Positions 1 through 9,061 of a stretch of DNA of 23,380 nt are shown one piece after another (the stretch's first letter is position 1; every line of letters starts with the position of its first letter). Origin of the DNA: an uncultured Clostridium sp. (lineage in GTDB: Bacteria > Bacillota_A > Clostridia > TANB77 > CAG-508). The stretch is taken from assembly GCA_947382445.1 (NCBI GenBank), contig CANCZH010000022.1:1-23380 (forward strand), read 5' to 3'. Below the pieces are notes generated by a model. It saw only the letters and a program-made list of their open reading frames with translations, searched no databases and was not told the DNA's origin. The translations under genes and the position numbers were made by a program.

Positions 1-24
1 TAAAGATTAATATAAGCTGTGTGA

Positions 25-621
25 TATGAATTAATATTAGTAATTATAATTGGAGTTATTTCATACCTATACTTAAAGCCTACAAAAGCACCTTCAAATA
101 ATGCTAATACAAACCAGATTGCAGAAAATCAAACTGAAACAAAAACTCCTAAACCAGCAGTAGAATTTGATGTAGAAACTCAAGTAGGACAAATAAAAGG
201 ATACTTAAGATATAAGTCAATTGCTATGTCTAGTCCGCAATCATTACTAGAAACCTTTGGACTAGTAACTGACCAAAAATTTGCAGGATATCCTAAAAAT
301 AATGATGCAACTTTCATACAAACAGATATATCTTATGAAGCTATTAGAAATGAGTTTCAATTCTATATAACAAAAGATTTTTTTGCAAGTGAATATAAAA
401 ATATATACAAACCTTCAAATGGTATAACACATGTTACTAATATAGAAAAACCTCGTGAAGATTATGAAATAAAAAGTTATAAAAAATTGGATACAAAAGG
501 AAGACCTGCAATACAAATATGGTATATTACAAAAGTTGACAATGTAGAGTCAGAACAAAAGACAATGAAAGTTGAATTTAGTACATATAATGGAAGATGG
601 TTAATTTCAAGTATTAAATAA
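25..621 (+). CDS. Membrane-anchored hypothetical protein, 5' end disrupted or cut off
   Basis: I do not recognise this protein. The reading frame is open from 25 to 621, but its first ATG is at 226. Upstream of that ATG the same frame encodes a convincing membrane helix (LILVIIIGVISYLYL) and then a Lys/Pro/Thr/Asn-rich linker (about 85-180), the usual layout of a secreted domain held by an N-terminal anchor. Translation therefore probably starts before 226. There is a stop at 22-24 in this frame, and a neighbouring frame (3-26) reads KINISCVI before its own stop at 27-29. Skipping one base near 27 would join the two, so an indel or an upstream start outside the window is likely. The C-terminal part (FSTYNGRWLISSIK) resembles the last strands of small NTF2-like extracellular domains, but that is a weak impression. 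No terminator is visible after the stop; the pheS promoter begins 8 bases later. Confidence 0.6.
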   Translation, partial: YELILVIIIGVISYLYLKPTKAPSNNANTNQIAENQTETKTPKPAVEFDVETQVGQIKGYLRYKSIAMSSPQSLLETFGLVTDQKFAGYPKNNDATFIQTDISYEAIRNEFQFYITKDFFASEYKNIYKPSNGITHVTNIEKPREDYEIKSYKKLDTKGRPAIQIWYITKVDNVESEQKTMKVEFSTYNGRWLISSIK

Positions 622-628
622 ATTACTA

Positions 629-657
629 TTGCCAAAAACTAAAAATGGTGTTAAAAT
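629..657 (+). promoter_or_regulatory. SigA-type promoter of the pheST T-box transcript
   Basis: The -35 box TTGCCA lies at 629-634 and the -10 box TAAAAT at 652-657, separated by exactly 17 bases. Transcription should start near 664, just ahead of the T-box stem I. Confidence 0.65.
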
Positions 658-663
658 AAAAAA

Positions 664-909
664 GTCATAAATAAAATCAATGAAAAAGCTAAGTAGATTT
701 AGGCAAAATATAGAAAGAGAAAATAAGTGGTTACGCTGTGAGCTTATTATATATTCTAAATCGAAAATTCACTTTGGAGATGTTATACAAAAATATAACC
801 GTTTGCAACGTTATAGCTAAAAACGAGGTTAATTAATTTAAATTAATAAATTTAGGTGGTACCACGAATACAAACATTTCGTCCTAATCATAGGGAGAAA
901 TGTTTTTTT
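664..909 (+). promoter_or_regulatory. T-box leader, Phe-specific (specifier TTC)
   Basis: This is a tRNA-sensing leader that lets transcription into pheST proceed when uncharged tRNA-Phe accumulates. The hallmark T-box AGGTGGTACCACGA is at 854-867. It is followed by an intrinsic terminator at 872-909, in which AAACATTTC pairs with GAAATGTTT and a T run follows. In stem I, GATTTAG (696-702) pairs with CTAAATC (756-762). Just below lies the specifier loop, with AGTA (692-695) on the 5' side and GAAAA then TTC (768-770) on the 3' side, as in the loop-E arrangement of T-box specifier loops. TTC is a phenylalanine codon and the next base is a purine, which agrees with the downstream genes. Confidence 0.93.
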
Positions 910-943
910 GTTTACCATTTATAAAATATAGGAGGGAAAGGAA

Positions 944-1999
944 TTGAAAGAACAAATTGAGAAAATTCAAAAAGAAGCATTAGAAAGTATTTTAAAAGCA
1001 ACAGATTTAAAAGAATTAAATGATATACGTGTTAAGTATTTAGGAAAAAAAGGAGAACTAACAAGCGTATTAAGAGGAATGGGAGGATTATCAGCAGAAG
1101 AAAGACCTATAATTGGAGCGCTAGTTAATACATGCAAAGATGAACTAGAAACTAAAATTACAGAAAAGGAAATTGAATTAAAAGAATTAGAATTACAAAA
1201 TAAACTAGAAAAAGAAGAAATTGATATAACACTTCCAAGCCAAAAAATAAAAAGAGGAAGTAAACATCCATTAAATAGAGTTATAGAAGAAGTTGAGGAT
1301 TTATTCGTATCTATGGGATATGATGTGGTTTCAGGACCAGAACTTGAAACAGATGAATACTGTTTTGAAAGATTAAACTTACCAAAAGGGCATCCAGCAA
1401 GAGACATGCAAGATAGCTTCTATATAACTACAGAATACTTATTAAGAACTCAAACATCAGCTGTTCAAGCAAGAACTATGATGGCAAATGAAGAAAAAAC
1501 ACCTATAAGAGTAATTGTACCAGGAAAAACATTTAGAAGAGAAGATGACGCAACACATTCACATCAATTCAACCAAGTAGAAGGATTAGTTGTAGACAAA
1601 AATATATCATTAGCAGATCTAAAAGGAACACTAGAAGTATTTATGAAAAAAATGCTAGGACAAAACACAGAATTAAGATTCAGACCAAGCTACTTCCCAT
1701 TCACAGAACCATCATATGAAGTAGATGTAACATGTTTTAAGTGTGGTGGAAAAGGATGTAACTTGTGTAAACAAACAGGATGGATAGAACTTCTAGGTTC
1801 AGGAATTGTACATCCAAATGTATTAAGAATGAATGGATATGATCCAGAAGTATATTCAGGATTTGCATTTGGAGTAGGACTAGACAGATTAGCAATGTTC
1901 AAATATGGAATAACAGATATAAGATTACTTTATCAAAATGATGTAAGATTCTTAAAACAATTTGATAGAAAGGACGAAGAAAATGAAATTAAGTATTAA
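944..1999 (+). CDS. pheS: Phenylalanyl-tRNA synthetase alpha subunit
   Basis: PheS is the catalytic subunit of the alpha2-beta2 enzyme that charges tRNA-Phe in the cytoplasm. The 351 residues begin with a coiled-coil tRNA-binding arm (about 1-95) followed by the class II catalytic core. Visible motifs are motif 2 FRRE (197-200) with [11 protein letters not shown] after it, the Phe-pocket segment FPFTEPS (251-257), and motif 3 GVGLDR (310-315). Four cysteines (264, 267, 272, 275) form a zinc-ribbon-like CxxC...CxxC insertion that I know from other Gram-positive PheS proteins. The start is TTG, chosen because AGGAGGG lies at about 931-937 and the family N-terminus begins there. The gene overlaps pheT by 17 bases and is controlled by the T-box upstream. 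Confidence 0.96.
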   Translation: MKEQIEKIQKEALESILKATDLKELNDIRVKYLGKKGELTSVLRGMGGLSAEERPIIGALVNTCKDELETKITEKEIELKELELQNKLEKEEIDITLPSQKIKRGSKHPLNRVIEEVEDLFVSMGYDVVSGPELETDEYCFERLNLPKGHPARDMQDSFYITTEYLLRTQTSAVQARTMMANEEKTPIRVIVPGKTFRREDDATHSHQFNQVEGLVVDKNISLADLKGTLEVFMKKMLGQNTELRFRPSYFPFTEPSYEVDVTCFKCGGKGCNLCKQTGWIELLGSGIVHPNVLRMNGYDPEVYSGFAFGVGLDRLAMFKYGITDIRLLYQNDVRFLKQFDRKDEENEIKY

Positions 2000-4352
2000 T
2001 TTTTTAAAAGACTATATTGATTTAGATGAAAATATAGATGTAAAGAAATTAGCAGAAGATATGACAAATGCAGGAAATGAATATGATGAAGCAGGAAAAC
2101 TAATAAATGCGAGCAAATTAATAATTGGTGAAGTAAAATCATGTGAAATGCACCCAGATTCAGACCATTTACATTTATGCAAAGTAGATATAGGTAATGA
2201 AATTTTAGATATAGTATGTGGTGCACCAAATGTAAGAACTGGACTAAAAGTAATAGTAGCACAAGATGGAGCAGAATTACCAGGAGGAAAAATAACAAAA
2301 GGACAAATTAGAGGGCAAGAATCAAATGGAATGCTTTGTGCAATAGCAGAATTAGGATTAGAAAGTAAATTTTTAAAAGAAGAGGATAAAGCAGGAATAC
2401 ATGAATTACCACAAGATGCTCCTATTGGAGAAGATCCAATAGCATACATGAAAATGGACGATAGTGTAATTGATTTTGATTTAACAGCAAATAGAGGAGA
2501 TCTTTTAAGTATTTTGGGAATGGCTTATGAAGTTGGAGCAATATATGACAAAAAAGTAAAAGACATTGATTTATCACATAAAGAAAACAACGAAAATATA
2601 AATGACACATTTAAAATAAAAGTAAACACAGAAAACTGTTCAATATTTTTAGCTAAAAAAGTAAAAAATGTAGTAATAAAAGAAAGTCCAGATTTTATCA
2701 AAAATAGACTTATAGCTTCAGGAATAAGACCAATAAATAATGTAGTAGATATCAGCAATTATGTAATGCTAGAAACAGGTCAACCACTACATTTTTATGA
2801 TTCAGACTGCTTAAAAGATTGTTTAGAAGTAAGAATGGCGGAAGAAGGAGAAAAACTTTCAACACTAGATGGAATTGAAAGAACTTTAAAATCAGAAGAT
2901 ATAGTTATTTCAGATGGGGAAAGAGCAATAGGATTAGCAGGTGTAATGGGAGGACTAGATACTGAAATAACAGATAATACAAAAAATATTGTTATAGAAG
3001 CAGCTATATTTGATTCAGTAAAAGTTAGAAGAACATCAAATTCAATATTAAGAAGTGAAGCAAGTAACAGGTTTGAAAAAGGATTAGATTCAAACAGAAC
3101 ATATATGGCTATTGAAAGATCTTGTAATCTTCTAGAAAAATATGCTGATAGCGAAATAGTTGGAGGAATAGCTAAATATGATACAACCAATAAAGAAGAC
3201 AAAAAGATAGATATAACGGCTAAAAACATAAATAATATTTTAGGAATGGAAATAAGTCAAGAAGAAATATTAGATGTATTCAGAAAACTTGGATTTAAAT
3301 CAGAAGTAAATGGTGAAATTATAACTGTAAGTGTTCCAAGAAGAAGAATAGATATAGAAATAAAAGAAGATTTAATAGAGGAAGTTGGACGTATATATGG
3401 AGTAAATAATATTAAAGGAAAATTACCTAACATATTACCTAAGATGGGAAGCTATGACAAAACAGCAAGACAAATTAGAAATAAAATGGTAGACTTAGGA
3501 CTAAATGAAACATTATCATATATTTTAGTTCCAGAAAATGACGCTAAAATGTTTACAAAAGATGAATATGAAACAGTAAAATTATTAGCACCACTTTCAG
3601 AGGACAAAAATACATTAAGACATAGTGTATCAGTTGCTTTATATAAAATATATGAATATAACAAAGCAAGAAATAATAAAGATGTTTCTATATTTGAATT
3701 AGGAAAAGCATTCCAAAAGAAAGGTGAAGAATATTCAGAAACACAAAAACTATCAGCATTAATGACAGGTGAATATAATATAGGAATTGAAAAAAGAAAA
3801 GTAGATTTCTATGTAATTAAAGGTATAGCTGAAGAGATATTAGATTATCTAGGATATAGTGGAAGATATAGCTTTATTAAAGATAAAGAAAAAATACCAG
3901 AAGATATGCATCCAGGACAGAGTAGCGTAATATCAGTAAATAATGATATTGTAGGCATTATAGGAAAAGTACATCCGAAAGTAGAATCAGAAGATGTATA
4001 TATTTTAGAAATTGACTTAGATAGATTACTTGCTAAAAAAGTTGGAAAAATGAAATATAAAGAAATTTCTAAATTTCCAAACATTAAAAAAGATTTAAGC
4101 ATAGTAGTAGATAAAAAGATATCAGCACAAGAAATAGGAATGAAAATCAAAAAAGCAGCAGGTTCATTATTAGAAAATTCAGAAGTATTTGATGTATATA
4201 CTGGAAAAGGCATAGATGAAAACAAAAGAAGTATATCATTTGCATTAACATTTGGAAAACAAGATAGAACATTAACAGATGAAGAAATAAATGAAGTTAT
4301 GAATAAAATAATAACTAGTTTAGAAAAAGATTTAAAAGCAGAATTAAGATAA
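1983..4352 (+). CDS. pheT: Phenylalanyl-tRNA synthetase beta subunit
   Basis: PheT partners PheS; it binds and edits tRNA-Phe. I place the start at the ATG at 1983 ([12 protein letters not shown]), the usual family N-terminus, with AAAGGAC at 1970-1976 as ribosome site. A TTG at 1962 would add seven residues of no family character. The 789 residues show an OB-fold tRNA-binding domain (about 40-150, with [13 protein letters not shown] and [14 protein letters not shown]), the B3/B4 editing domain (about 210-385, [16 protein letters not shown] and [12 protein letters not shown]), the B5 DNA-binding-like domain (about 410-480), a catalytic-like core, and the C-terminal FDX-ACB anticodon-binding domain (about 700-789, [15 protein letters not shown]). 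The length is normal. The 17-base overlap with pheS suggests translational coupling for equal subunit amounts. A terminator follows at 4359-4393. Confidence 0.96.
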   Translation: MKLSINFLKDYIDLDENIDVKKLAEDMTNAGNEYDEAGKLINASKLIIGEVKSCEMHPDSDHLHLCKVDIGNEILDIVCGAPNVRTGLKVIVAQDGAELPGGKITKGQIRGQESNGMLCAIAELGLESKFLKEEDKAGIHELPQDAPIGEDPIAYMKMDDSVIDFDLTANRGDLLSILGMAYEVGAIYDKKVKDIDLSHKENNENINDTFKIKVNTENCSIFLAKKVKNVVIKESPDFIKNRLIASGIRPINNVVDISNYVMLETGQPLHFYDSDCLKDCLEVRMAEEGEKLSTLDGIERTLKSEDIVISDGERAIGLAGVMGGLDTEITDNTKNIVIEAAIFDSVKVRRTSNSILRSEASNRFEKGLDSNRTYMAIERSCNLLEKYADSEIVGGIAKYDTTNKEDKKIDITAKNINNILGMEISQEEILDVFRKLGFKSEVNGEIITVSVPRRRIDIEIKEDLIEEVGRIYGVNNIKGKLPNILPKMGSYDKTARQIRNKMVDLGLNETLSYILVPENDAKMFTKDEYETVKLLAPLSEDKNTLRHSVSVALYKIYEYNKARNNKDVSIFELGKAFQKKGEEYSETQKLSALMTGEYNIGIEKRKVDFYVIKGIAEEILDYLGYSGRYSFIKDKEKIPEDMHPGQSSVISVNNDIVGIIGKVHPKVESEDVYILEIDLDRLLAKKVGKMKYKEISKFPNIKKDLSIVVDKKISAQEIGMKIKKAAGSLLENSEVFDVYTGKGIDENKRSISFALTFGKQDRTLTDEEINEVMNKIITSLEKDLKAELR

Positions 4353-4358
4353 TAAATA

Positions 4359-4393
4359 AATACACCATCTATACATTAGTTGGTGTATTTTTA
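4359..4393 (+). terminator. Intrinsic terminator of pheST
   Basis: AATACACCA (4359-4367) pairs with TGGTGTATT (4381-4389), with a 13-base loop and a T run after the stem. Confidence 0.8.
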
Positions 4394-4427
4394 TTAAAAC
4401 TTGAAGTTAAAGTCATTTTCAACCAAC

Positions 4428-4467
4428 AAAAAAGCAGCAGAACGATATTTTGTTCTACTGCTTTTTT
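4428..4467 (-). terminator. Intrinsic terminator of asnS, probably bidirectional
   Basis: A6-GCAG-c-AGAAC (4428-4443) pairs with GTTCT-a-CTGC-T6 (4452-4467), with one mismatch. Read on the minus strand it gives a GC-containing stem ending in a T run just after asnS. It is symmetrical enough also to back up the pheST terminator. Confidence 0.8.
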
Positions 4468-4485
4468 GCTAAAATAAATCATAAA

Positions 4486-5880
4486 TTAAAATTCACAATT
4501 TTTTGGTGTACGTGGAAATGGAATAACATCACGAATATTAAGCATTCCAGTAATATACATCATTAATCTTTCAAAACCTAAACCAAATCCAGAATGAGTA
4601 ATACTACCATATCTACGTAAGTCTAAGTACCACCAATAATCTTCTTTATTTAAACCAAGTTCATTCATTCTAGCTTCTAATTTTTCTAAATCATCTTCTC
4701 TTTGACTACCACCAATTAATTCTCCAATACCAGGAACAAGTAAATCAGTAGCAGCAACAGTTTTTCCATCATCATTTTGCTTCATATAGAAAGCCTTAAT
4801 ATCCTTTGGATAATCTGTTACAAATACAGGCTTTCCAAATACAACTTCACTTAAATATCTTTCATGTTCAGTTTGAATATCAGTACCCCAAGTAACAGGA
4901 AATTCGAATTTATCATTATTTTTTTCTAGTTCAGAAATAGCATCAGTATATGAAATTCTAGCAAAGTTAGAATTAACAACAGTATTTAATCTTTCAAGAA
5001 GACCAGGACTAACAAACTTATCGAAAAATTCCATTTCTTCTGGAGCATTTTCTAAAACATAGCTAACAACATATTTAAGCATATCTTCAGCCAAATCCAT
5101 ATCATCTTTTAAATCAGCAAAGCAGAATTCAGGTTCAATCATCCAAAATTCAGCAGCATGTTTTACAGTGTTAGAATTTTCAGCTCTGAAAGTAGGTCCA
5201 AAAGTATAAACATTTCTGAAAGCAAATGCATAAGTTTCAATATTTAATTGACCGCTAACAGTTAAGTGAGCAGGTCTTCCAAAAAAATCTTTGGAATAAT
5301 CCATTAAACCTGTATCATCTTTAGGCGGATTATTTAAATCAGTAGATGTAACAGTAAACATTTCTCCAGCACCTTCTGCATCACTAGAAGTAATTATTGG
5401 AGTATGAACATAGACAAATCCTCTTTCATTGAAAAATTTATGAATTGCAAAAGATAAAACTGAACGTACTCTAAATACTGCATTAAAAGTATTTGTTCTA
5501 GCACGTAAATGCGAAATTGTTCTTAAATATTCAAATGTATGTCTTTTCTTTTGAAGTGGATAATCAGCAGCTCCAACATTAAATATTTCAATATTAGAAG
5601 CCTGAATTTCAAATGGTTGTTTAGCATTTTCTGTTTTTACAAGTTTTCCAGTTACAATAATAGAAGATGAAATTGTAAGTTTTCTAACATCCTCAAAATT
5701 TGCAAGATCATCAGTAAAAACAATTTGTACATTCTTGAAAAATGAACCATCATTTATTTCAATAAAACCAAAATTTTTAGAATCTCTGACTGTTCTAACC
5801 CAACCAGAAATTTTTATGTTATTATCTAAATAATTATCAGTATTTCTATATAAATCTTTAATTAAAATATTATTTTCCAT
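4486..5880 (-). CDS. asnS: Asparaginyl-tRNA synthetase
   Basis: AsnS is a class IIb synthetase that charges tRNA-Asn directly, so this organism need not depend on the amidotransferase route for Asn-tRNA. The 464 residues start with an OB-fold anticodon-binding domain (about 20-105; [20 protein letters not shown]). The catalytic core has motif 2 FGPTFRAE (227-234) and motif 3 [12 protein letters not shown] (431-442), and ends in the typical [13 protein letters not shown] tail. An AAGGAG ribosome site precedes the ATG (5889-5894 on the plus strand). I prefer AsnS over AspS because of the compact length, with no GAD insertion, and the tail. The gene is transcribed alone, divergently from ruvA, with its own promoter and terminator. 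No T-box is seen in the short leader. Confidence 0.95.
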   Translation of the reverse strand: MENNILIKDLYRNTDNYLDNNIKISGWVRTVRDSKNFGFIEINDGSFFKNVQIVFTDDLANFEDVRKLTISSSIIVTGKLVKTENAKQPFEIQASNIEIFNVGAADYPLQKKRHTFEYLRTISHLRARTNTFNAVFRVRSVLSFAIHKFFNERGFVYVHTPIITSSDAEGAGEMFTVTSTDLNNPPKDDTGLMDYSKDFFGRPAHLTVSGQLNIETYAFAFRNVYTFGPTFRAENSNTVKHAAEFWMIEPEFCFADLKDDMDLAEDMLKYVVSYVLENAPEEMEFFDKFVSPGLLERLNTVVNSNFARISYTDAISELEKNNDKFEFPVTWGTDIQTEHERYLSEVVFGKPVFVTDYPKDIKAFYMKQNDDGKTVAATDLLVPGIGELIGGSQREDDLEKLEARMNELGLNKEDYWWYLDLRRYGSITHSGFGLGFERLMMYITGMLNIRDVIPFPRTPKNCEF

Positions 5881-5909
5881 AAAAAACTCCTTTTCAACAT
5901 AATATAGTT

Positions 5910-5937
5910 ATTATATTACATTTTTTCAAAAAAACAA
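5910..5937 (-). promoter_or_regulatory. SigA-type promoter of asnS
   Basis: On the minus strand the -35 box TTGTTT (plus 5932-5937) and a consensus -10 TATAAT (plus 5910-5915) are 16 bases apart. The leader to the ATG is only about 23 bases. Confidence 0.65.
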
Positions 5938-5956
5938 GTAATTTATAATAATACTG

Positions 5957-5984
5957 TTGCAAAATAAAAAATTTATGATAAAAT
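5957..5984 (+). promoter_or_regulatory. SigA-type promoter of ruvA
   Basis: TTGCAA (5957-5962) and TAAAAT (5979-5984) are 16 bases apart. Together with the asnS promoter this forms a compact divergent control region. Confidence 0.6.
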
Positions 5985-6024
5985 ACAATAATAGAAAATC
6001 TGTTTGGTAAAGGAGAAAAATAAT

Positions 6025-6621
6025 ATGTATGCATACATAAAGGGAAGCCTAGAGGAAAAGACAAAAGATGGAATAGTAATAGAAGCTAATGGAATAGGTT
6101 ACAAAATATTTGTATCAGAACAAACAATGTCAAAACTAGGAGAACTAGGAGAAAACGTAAAAGTATATACACATTATCATGTAAGAGAAGACAACATAAG
6201 TCTATATGGATTTCTAAGTAATGAAGAATTAAAAACATTTGAATTATTATTGCAAGTAAGTGGAATAGGAGCAAAAACAGCAATAGTAGCTTTATCAAAT
6301 ATAACACCATCACAATTTGCAATAGCAATAATATCAAACGATATAAAAACATTAACAAAAATACCTGGAATAGGAAGTAAATCAGCACAAAGAATAGTAT
6401 TAGAGCTAAAAGATAAATTAAAAACGCAAGATGCAATAAGCAATGAAGAAAAGGTAGAAGAAAAAATTATAAACAATGAAGCAACTGATGAAGCAACACA
6501 AGCACTTCAAATACTTGGATATAATAAAACAGATATAACAAAAGTATTTGAAAAAATAGATTTAAAAGGTCAAACAACAGAAGAAATAATAAAACAATCA
6601 TTAAAACATTTAGCAAGATAA
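6025..6621 (+). CDS. ruvA: Holliday junction DNA helicase subunit RuvA
   Basis: RuvA binds four-way DNA junctions as a tetramer and loads the RuvB motor for branch migration during recombination and fork repair. The start is the ATG at 6025 (MYAYIKG), 8 bases after AAAGGAG (6010-6016); a TTG at 6004 would add residues that do not fit the family. The 198 residues give an N-terminal OB domain (1-63), two helix-hairpin-helix motifs (LQVSGIGAKTA at 76-86; KIPGIGSKSA at 112-121), a Lys/Glu linker, and domain III, which contacts RuvB (about 155-198). Neither ruvB nor ruvC is next to it; the following gene is rarA, another AAA+ ATPase of fork repair. RuvB must be encoded elsewhere if the pathway is complete. 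Confidence 0.95.
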   Translation: MYAYIKGSLEEKTKDGIVIEANGIGYKIFVSEQTMSKLGELGENVKVYTHYHVREDNISLYGFLSNEELKTFELLLQVSGIGAKTAIVALSNITPSQFAIAIISNDIKTLTKIPGIGSKSAQRIVLELKDKLKTQDAISNEEKVEEKIINNEATDEATQALQILGYNKTDITKVFEKIDLKGQTTEEIIKQSLKHLAR

Positions 6622-6641
6622 AAATAAAAAAGAACATATAC

Positions 6642-6762
6642 AAATTTATCAAAAACAAGTATTACTAGGCAAAATTGTATTTAAAATACCGGAGTGTACA
6701 CATGTACATGAGGATTTTTAAATACAATTTTAACGACGTAAGACGAAGTTTTTCATAAATTT
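6642..6762 (+). repeat. Structured intergenic element, copy A (ruvA-rarA gap)
   Basis: This is one of three related hairpin elements in the window. The basal stem is AAATTTAT-c-AAAAAC (6642-6656) with GTTTTT-c-ATAAATTT (6748-6762). Above it lies an internal loop with AAGTA (6657-6661) facing GACGAA (6742-6747), then TTAC/GTAA (6662-6665 / 6738-6741). A 17-bp stem follows (6671-6687 with 6714-6731, one bulge). At the top are CC-GGAG (6689-6694), TGTAC, the loop acat, GTACA and TGA-GG (6709-6713). The rarA ribosome site (GAGGTGAGG, 6765-6773) begins two bases after the element. Confidence 0.75.
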
Positions 6763-6776
6763 CATGAGGTGAGGAT

Positions 6777-8042
6777 ATGAATATAAATGAGCCATTAGCA
6801 CACAGAATGCGCCCCAAAACCCTAGAACAATTCATAGGACAAGAACATATTGTAGGAAAAGACAAACTACTATACAGAACAATAAAAGCAGATAGATTAT
6901 CAAGTATAATTCTTTGGGGACCACCAGGATGTGGAAAAACATCACTTGCAAAAGTAATAAGTGAAACAACTAAATACAAATTCAAAAAAATAAATGCAGT
7001 AACATCAGGAGTAGGAGATATAAAATCAGCAATAGAAGAAGCAAAAAATCCATTTATGAATCCATCAGGAAAATGCATACTATTTATTGACGAGATACAT
7101 AGATTTAATAAACTACAACAAGATGCACTACTTCCATATGTTGAAGATGGAACTGTAATATTAATTGGAGCAACAACGGAAAATCCATATTTTGAAGTAA
7201 ATAAAGCCTTAATCTCAAGGTCTATGGTAATAAAACTAGAACCGCTAAAAAAAGAAGATATAATAAAAGCAATAAAAAATGCATTAACATCAAAAGAAGG
7301 ACTTGGAGAATACAATATAAGAATATCAGAAGATACAATAGAAAGAATAGCAGAAATTTCAAGTGGAGATGTAAGAACAGCATTAAATGGATTAGAAATA
7401 GCAGTATTAACAACCAAAATGAATGCTAAAGGTGAAATAGAAATAACAGACGAAATAGCAGCACAAAGCTTTAATAAGAAAAAATCCATGTTTGACAAAA
7501 ATGGAGATAGTCACTATGACAACATAAGTGCAATGATAAAATCAATGAGAGGAAGTGACCCAGATGCAGCAGTATTTTATCTAGCAAGAGCAATAGATGC
7601 AGGAGAAGACCCAGTATTTTTAGCAAGAAGAATAGTATTAGCTGCCGCAGAAGATGTAGGATTAGCAAATCCGCAAGCCTTAGTAGTGGCAACATCAGCA
7701 ATGCAAGCAGTAACAATGGTTGGAATGCCAGAAGGAAGAATAATATTATCAGAAGCGGCAGTATATGTAGCCAATTCTAAAAAATCGAATGCAACATATC
7801 TAGCTATAAATAAAGCATTGGAAGATGTTAGCACAAAAGATACAGGAACTATACCAATGCATATAAGAAATGCACCAGTAGAAGGAATGCAAGTACACGG
7901 ATATGGAAATGGATATAAATATCCACATGATTTTCCAGGACACTATGTACAGCAACAATATCTTCCAGACAAAATGTTAGGAACAAAATATTATATACCA
8001 GATGAAAATATACATGAAGAAAAATTTAATGAATTCAATTAA
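6777..8042 (+). CDS. rarA: Replication-associated recombination protein RarA (MgsA/WRNIP1 family)
   Basis: RarA is an AAA+ ATPase that acts at stalled replication forks with SSB and recombination proteins. The 421 residues contain Walker A GPPGCGKT (48-55), Walker B ILFIDE (101-106), a sensor-1 segment GATTENP (about 131-137), and the C-terminal clamp-loader-like tetramerisation domain that defines this family (about 230-415, including IKSMRGSDPDAAVFYLAR). The N-terminus NEPLAHRMRPKTLEQFIGQ is typical. It is distinguished from RuvB by this C-terminal domain and the lack of RuvB's winged helix. It follows ruvA by 155 bases, a gap filled mainly by structured element copy A. The ribosome site GAGGTGAGG stands 3 bases before the ATG, somewhat close. 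A long convergent terminator follows. Confidence 0.93.
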   Translation: MNINEPLAHRMRPKTLEQFIGQEHIVGKDKLLYRTIKADRLSSIILWGPPGCGKTSLAKVISETTKYKFKKINAVTSGVGDIKSAIEEAKNPFMNPSGKCILFIDEIHRFNKLQQDALLPYVEDGTVILIGATTENPYFEVNKALISRSMVIKLEPLKKEDIIKAIKNALTSKEGLGEYNIRISEDTIERIAEISSGDVRTALNGLEIAVLTTKMNAKGEIEITDEIAAQSFNKKKSMFDKNGDSHYDNISAMIKSMRGSDPDAAVFYLARAIDAGEDPVFLARRIVLAAAEDVGLANPQALVVATSAMQAVTMVGMPEGRIILSEAAVYVANSKKSNATYLAINKALEDVSTKDTGTIPMHIRNAPVEGMQVHGYGNGYKYPHDFPGHYVQQQYLPDKMLGTKYYIPDENIHEEKFNEFN

Positions 8043-8085
8043 TAAAAATATAGAGTACAATTTCTGTACTCTATATTTTTATTAG
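8040..8085. terminator. Bidirectional terminator between rarA and the anti-sigma gene
   Basis: A perfect 19-bp stem (arms at about 8041-8059 and 8065-8083, core ATAGAGTACA / TGTACTCTAT) with a 5-base loop is flanked by A and T tracts on the two sides. It serves both converging transcripts. Confidence 0.85.
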
Positions 8086-8086
8086 A

Positions 8087-9061
8087 TTATTCTTCTAATA
8101 GATACATATATTCTTTATAATACTCAGGAATTTCTTCACCATTTTTAATAAATTCTTCTAATTCAGCTTTAATTAAAATATTTTCAACTTCTTCATATGG
8201 TTTATAATCTTCAATATTAGGAACTTTTAAATCTTCATCAGTCACAACATTTAAATCTATGTAAAAATCAATAGTAGAATTATTAGGAAGCATATTTCTA
8301 ACAGTAAGACCAGTAGACTTATCAATACAAATAACTTGTTCGTCATGTACTAAACGACTACTATCAATTCTATAACAATCTTTTCCATGATAATTCATAC
8401 TAGTAATCTTTGAAGATATGCTCATACTTAAAATAGAACGCAAACTATTATAGTCTTCATTAGGATCCATAAACATAGGATAAATAGAACGATTTTCCAT
8501 AGTACCAGGTCTATAAAATTTTATACCAGTTCTTTCATCAATATTATATCCATATAAATTATTTCCATCATAATAATTCCAAAAAGTAGGTGTATGAGTA
8601 GCAGTTTCATTAGCAGAAATATCTGTACTTATCCAAGTTTCTAAAAATTTACCATCTTTTTTATAAAAATCATATAAAAACATATGTCCCTTACCATAAC
8701 TATACATTTGATAATGATAATTATTAGCATCCAAAAGAGTTTCTTGGCGTTTGTTCATAACAGAAGAAACAATTATAATATTTCGTGTGAAATGAACAAG
8801 GATTATGGCCAAAATGATTAAAACAATAAATTTTAAAACTTTTAATTTCTTATTATATTTTTTAGCAAAATTAACAAATTTTTTTGACTTAATACTTTCA
8901 TGGGCAACATCATTTTTTTTCATTTTATCTAATAACAACTTACATTCATTACACTCATTTATATGAGACTCAATAAATTCATTACTTTCATTAGAAGTCA
9001 AATTATCAACATAATTAGGTAATAAATCTTTTACTAATTCACAATTATTAATCTTTTTCAT
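8087..9061 (-). CDS. Zinc-finger anti-sigma factor, membrane-anchored
   Basis: This protein should hold the neighbouring ECF sigma factor at the membrane until a signal releases it. The 324 residues start with a zinc anti-sigma (zf-HC2) domain: Cys7 and then H33-x3-C37-x2-C40 in ESHINECNEC. One transmembrane helix follows (about 75-100, FIVLIILAIILVHF), then a large outer domain (about 105-324) of unknown fold, in which the signal may be sensed. I place the start at the ATG at 9061, 10 bases from AAAGGAG; a GTG at 9070 would sit directly on that ribosome site. The gene overlaps the sigma gene by 14 bases, so the two are probably translated in step. The signal cannot be read from sequence. Confidence 0.85.
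   Translation of the reverse strand: MKKINNCELVKDLLPNYVDNLTSNESNEFIESHINECNECKLLLDKMKKNDVAHESIKSKKFVNFAKKYNKKLKVLKFIVLIILAIILVHFTRNIIIVSSVMNKRQETLLDANNYHYQMYSYGKGHMFLYDFYKKDGKFLETWISTDISANETATHTPTFWNYYDGNNLYGYNIDERTGIKFYRPGTMENRSIYPMFMDPNEDYNSLRSILSMSISSKITSMNYHGKDCYRIDSSRLVHDEQVICIDKSTGLTVRNMLPNNSTIDFYIDLNVVTDEDLKVPNIEDYKPYEEVENILIKAELEEFIKNGEEIPEYYKEYMYLLEE

Noticed and set aside
967..1407. Minus-strand frames inside pheS and pheT
   Set aside because: Mirror images of conserved synthetase codons, with Ser/Phe/Leu-rich translations and no ribosome sites.
5881..5909. A T-box in front of asnS
   Set aside because: The leader is only about 23 bases from the predicted start and contains no AGGTGGTACCACG-like motif.
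6689..6713. The apical internal loop of the repeated elements as a kink-turn
   Set aside because: The GNAG/TGA loop allows tandem G-A pairs but lacks the 3-base bulge on the correct strand needed for a kink-turn.
6665..7498. A long open frame (277 codons) on the minus strand across rarA
   Set aside because: It lies antisense to the strongly conserved rarA coding frame, has no ribosome site and reads as low-complexity Ser/Ile/Phe sequence produced by AT-rich codon complement.
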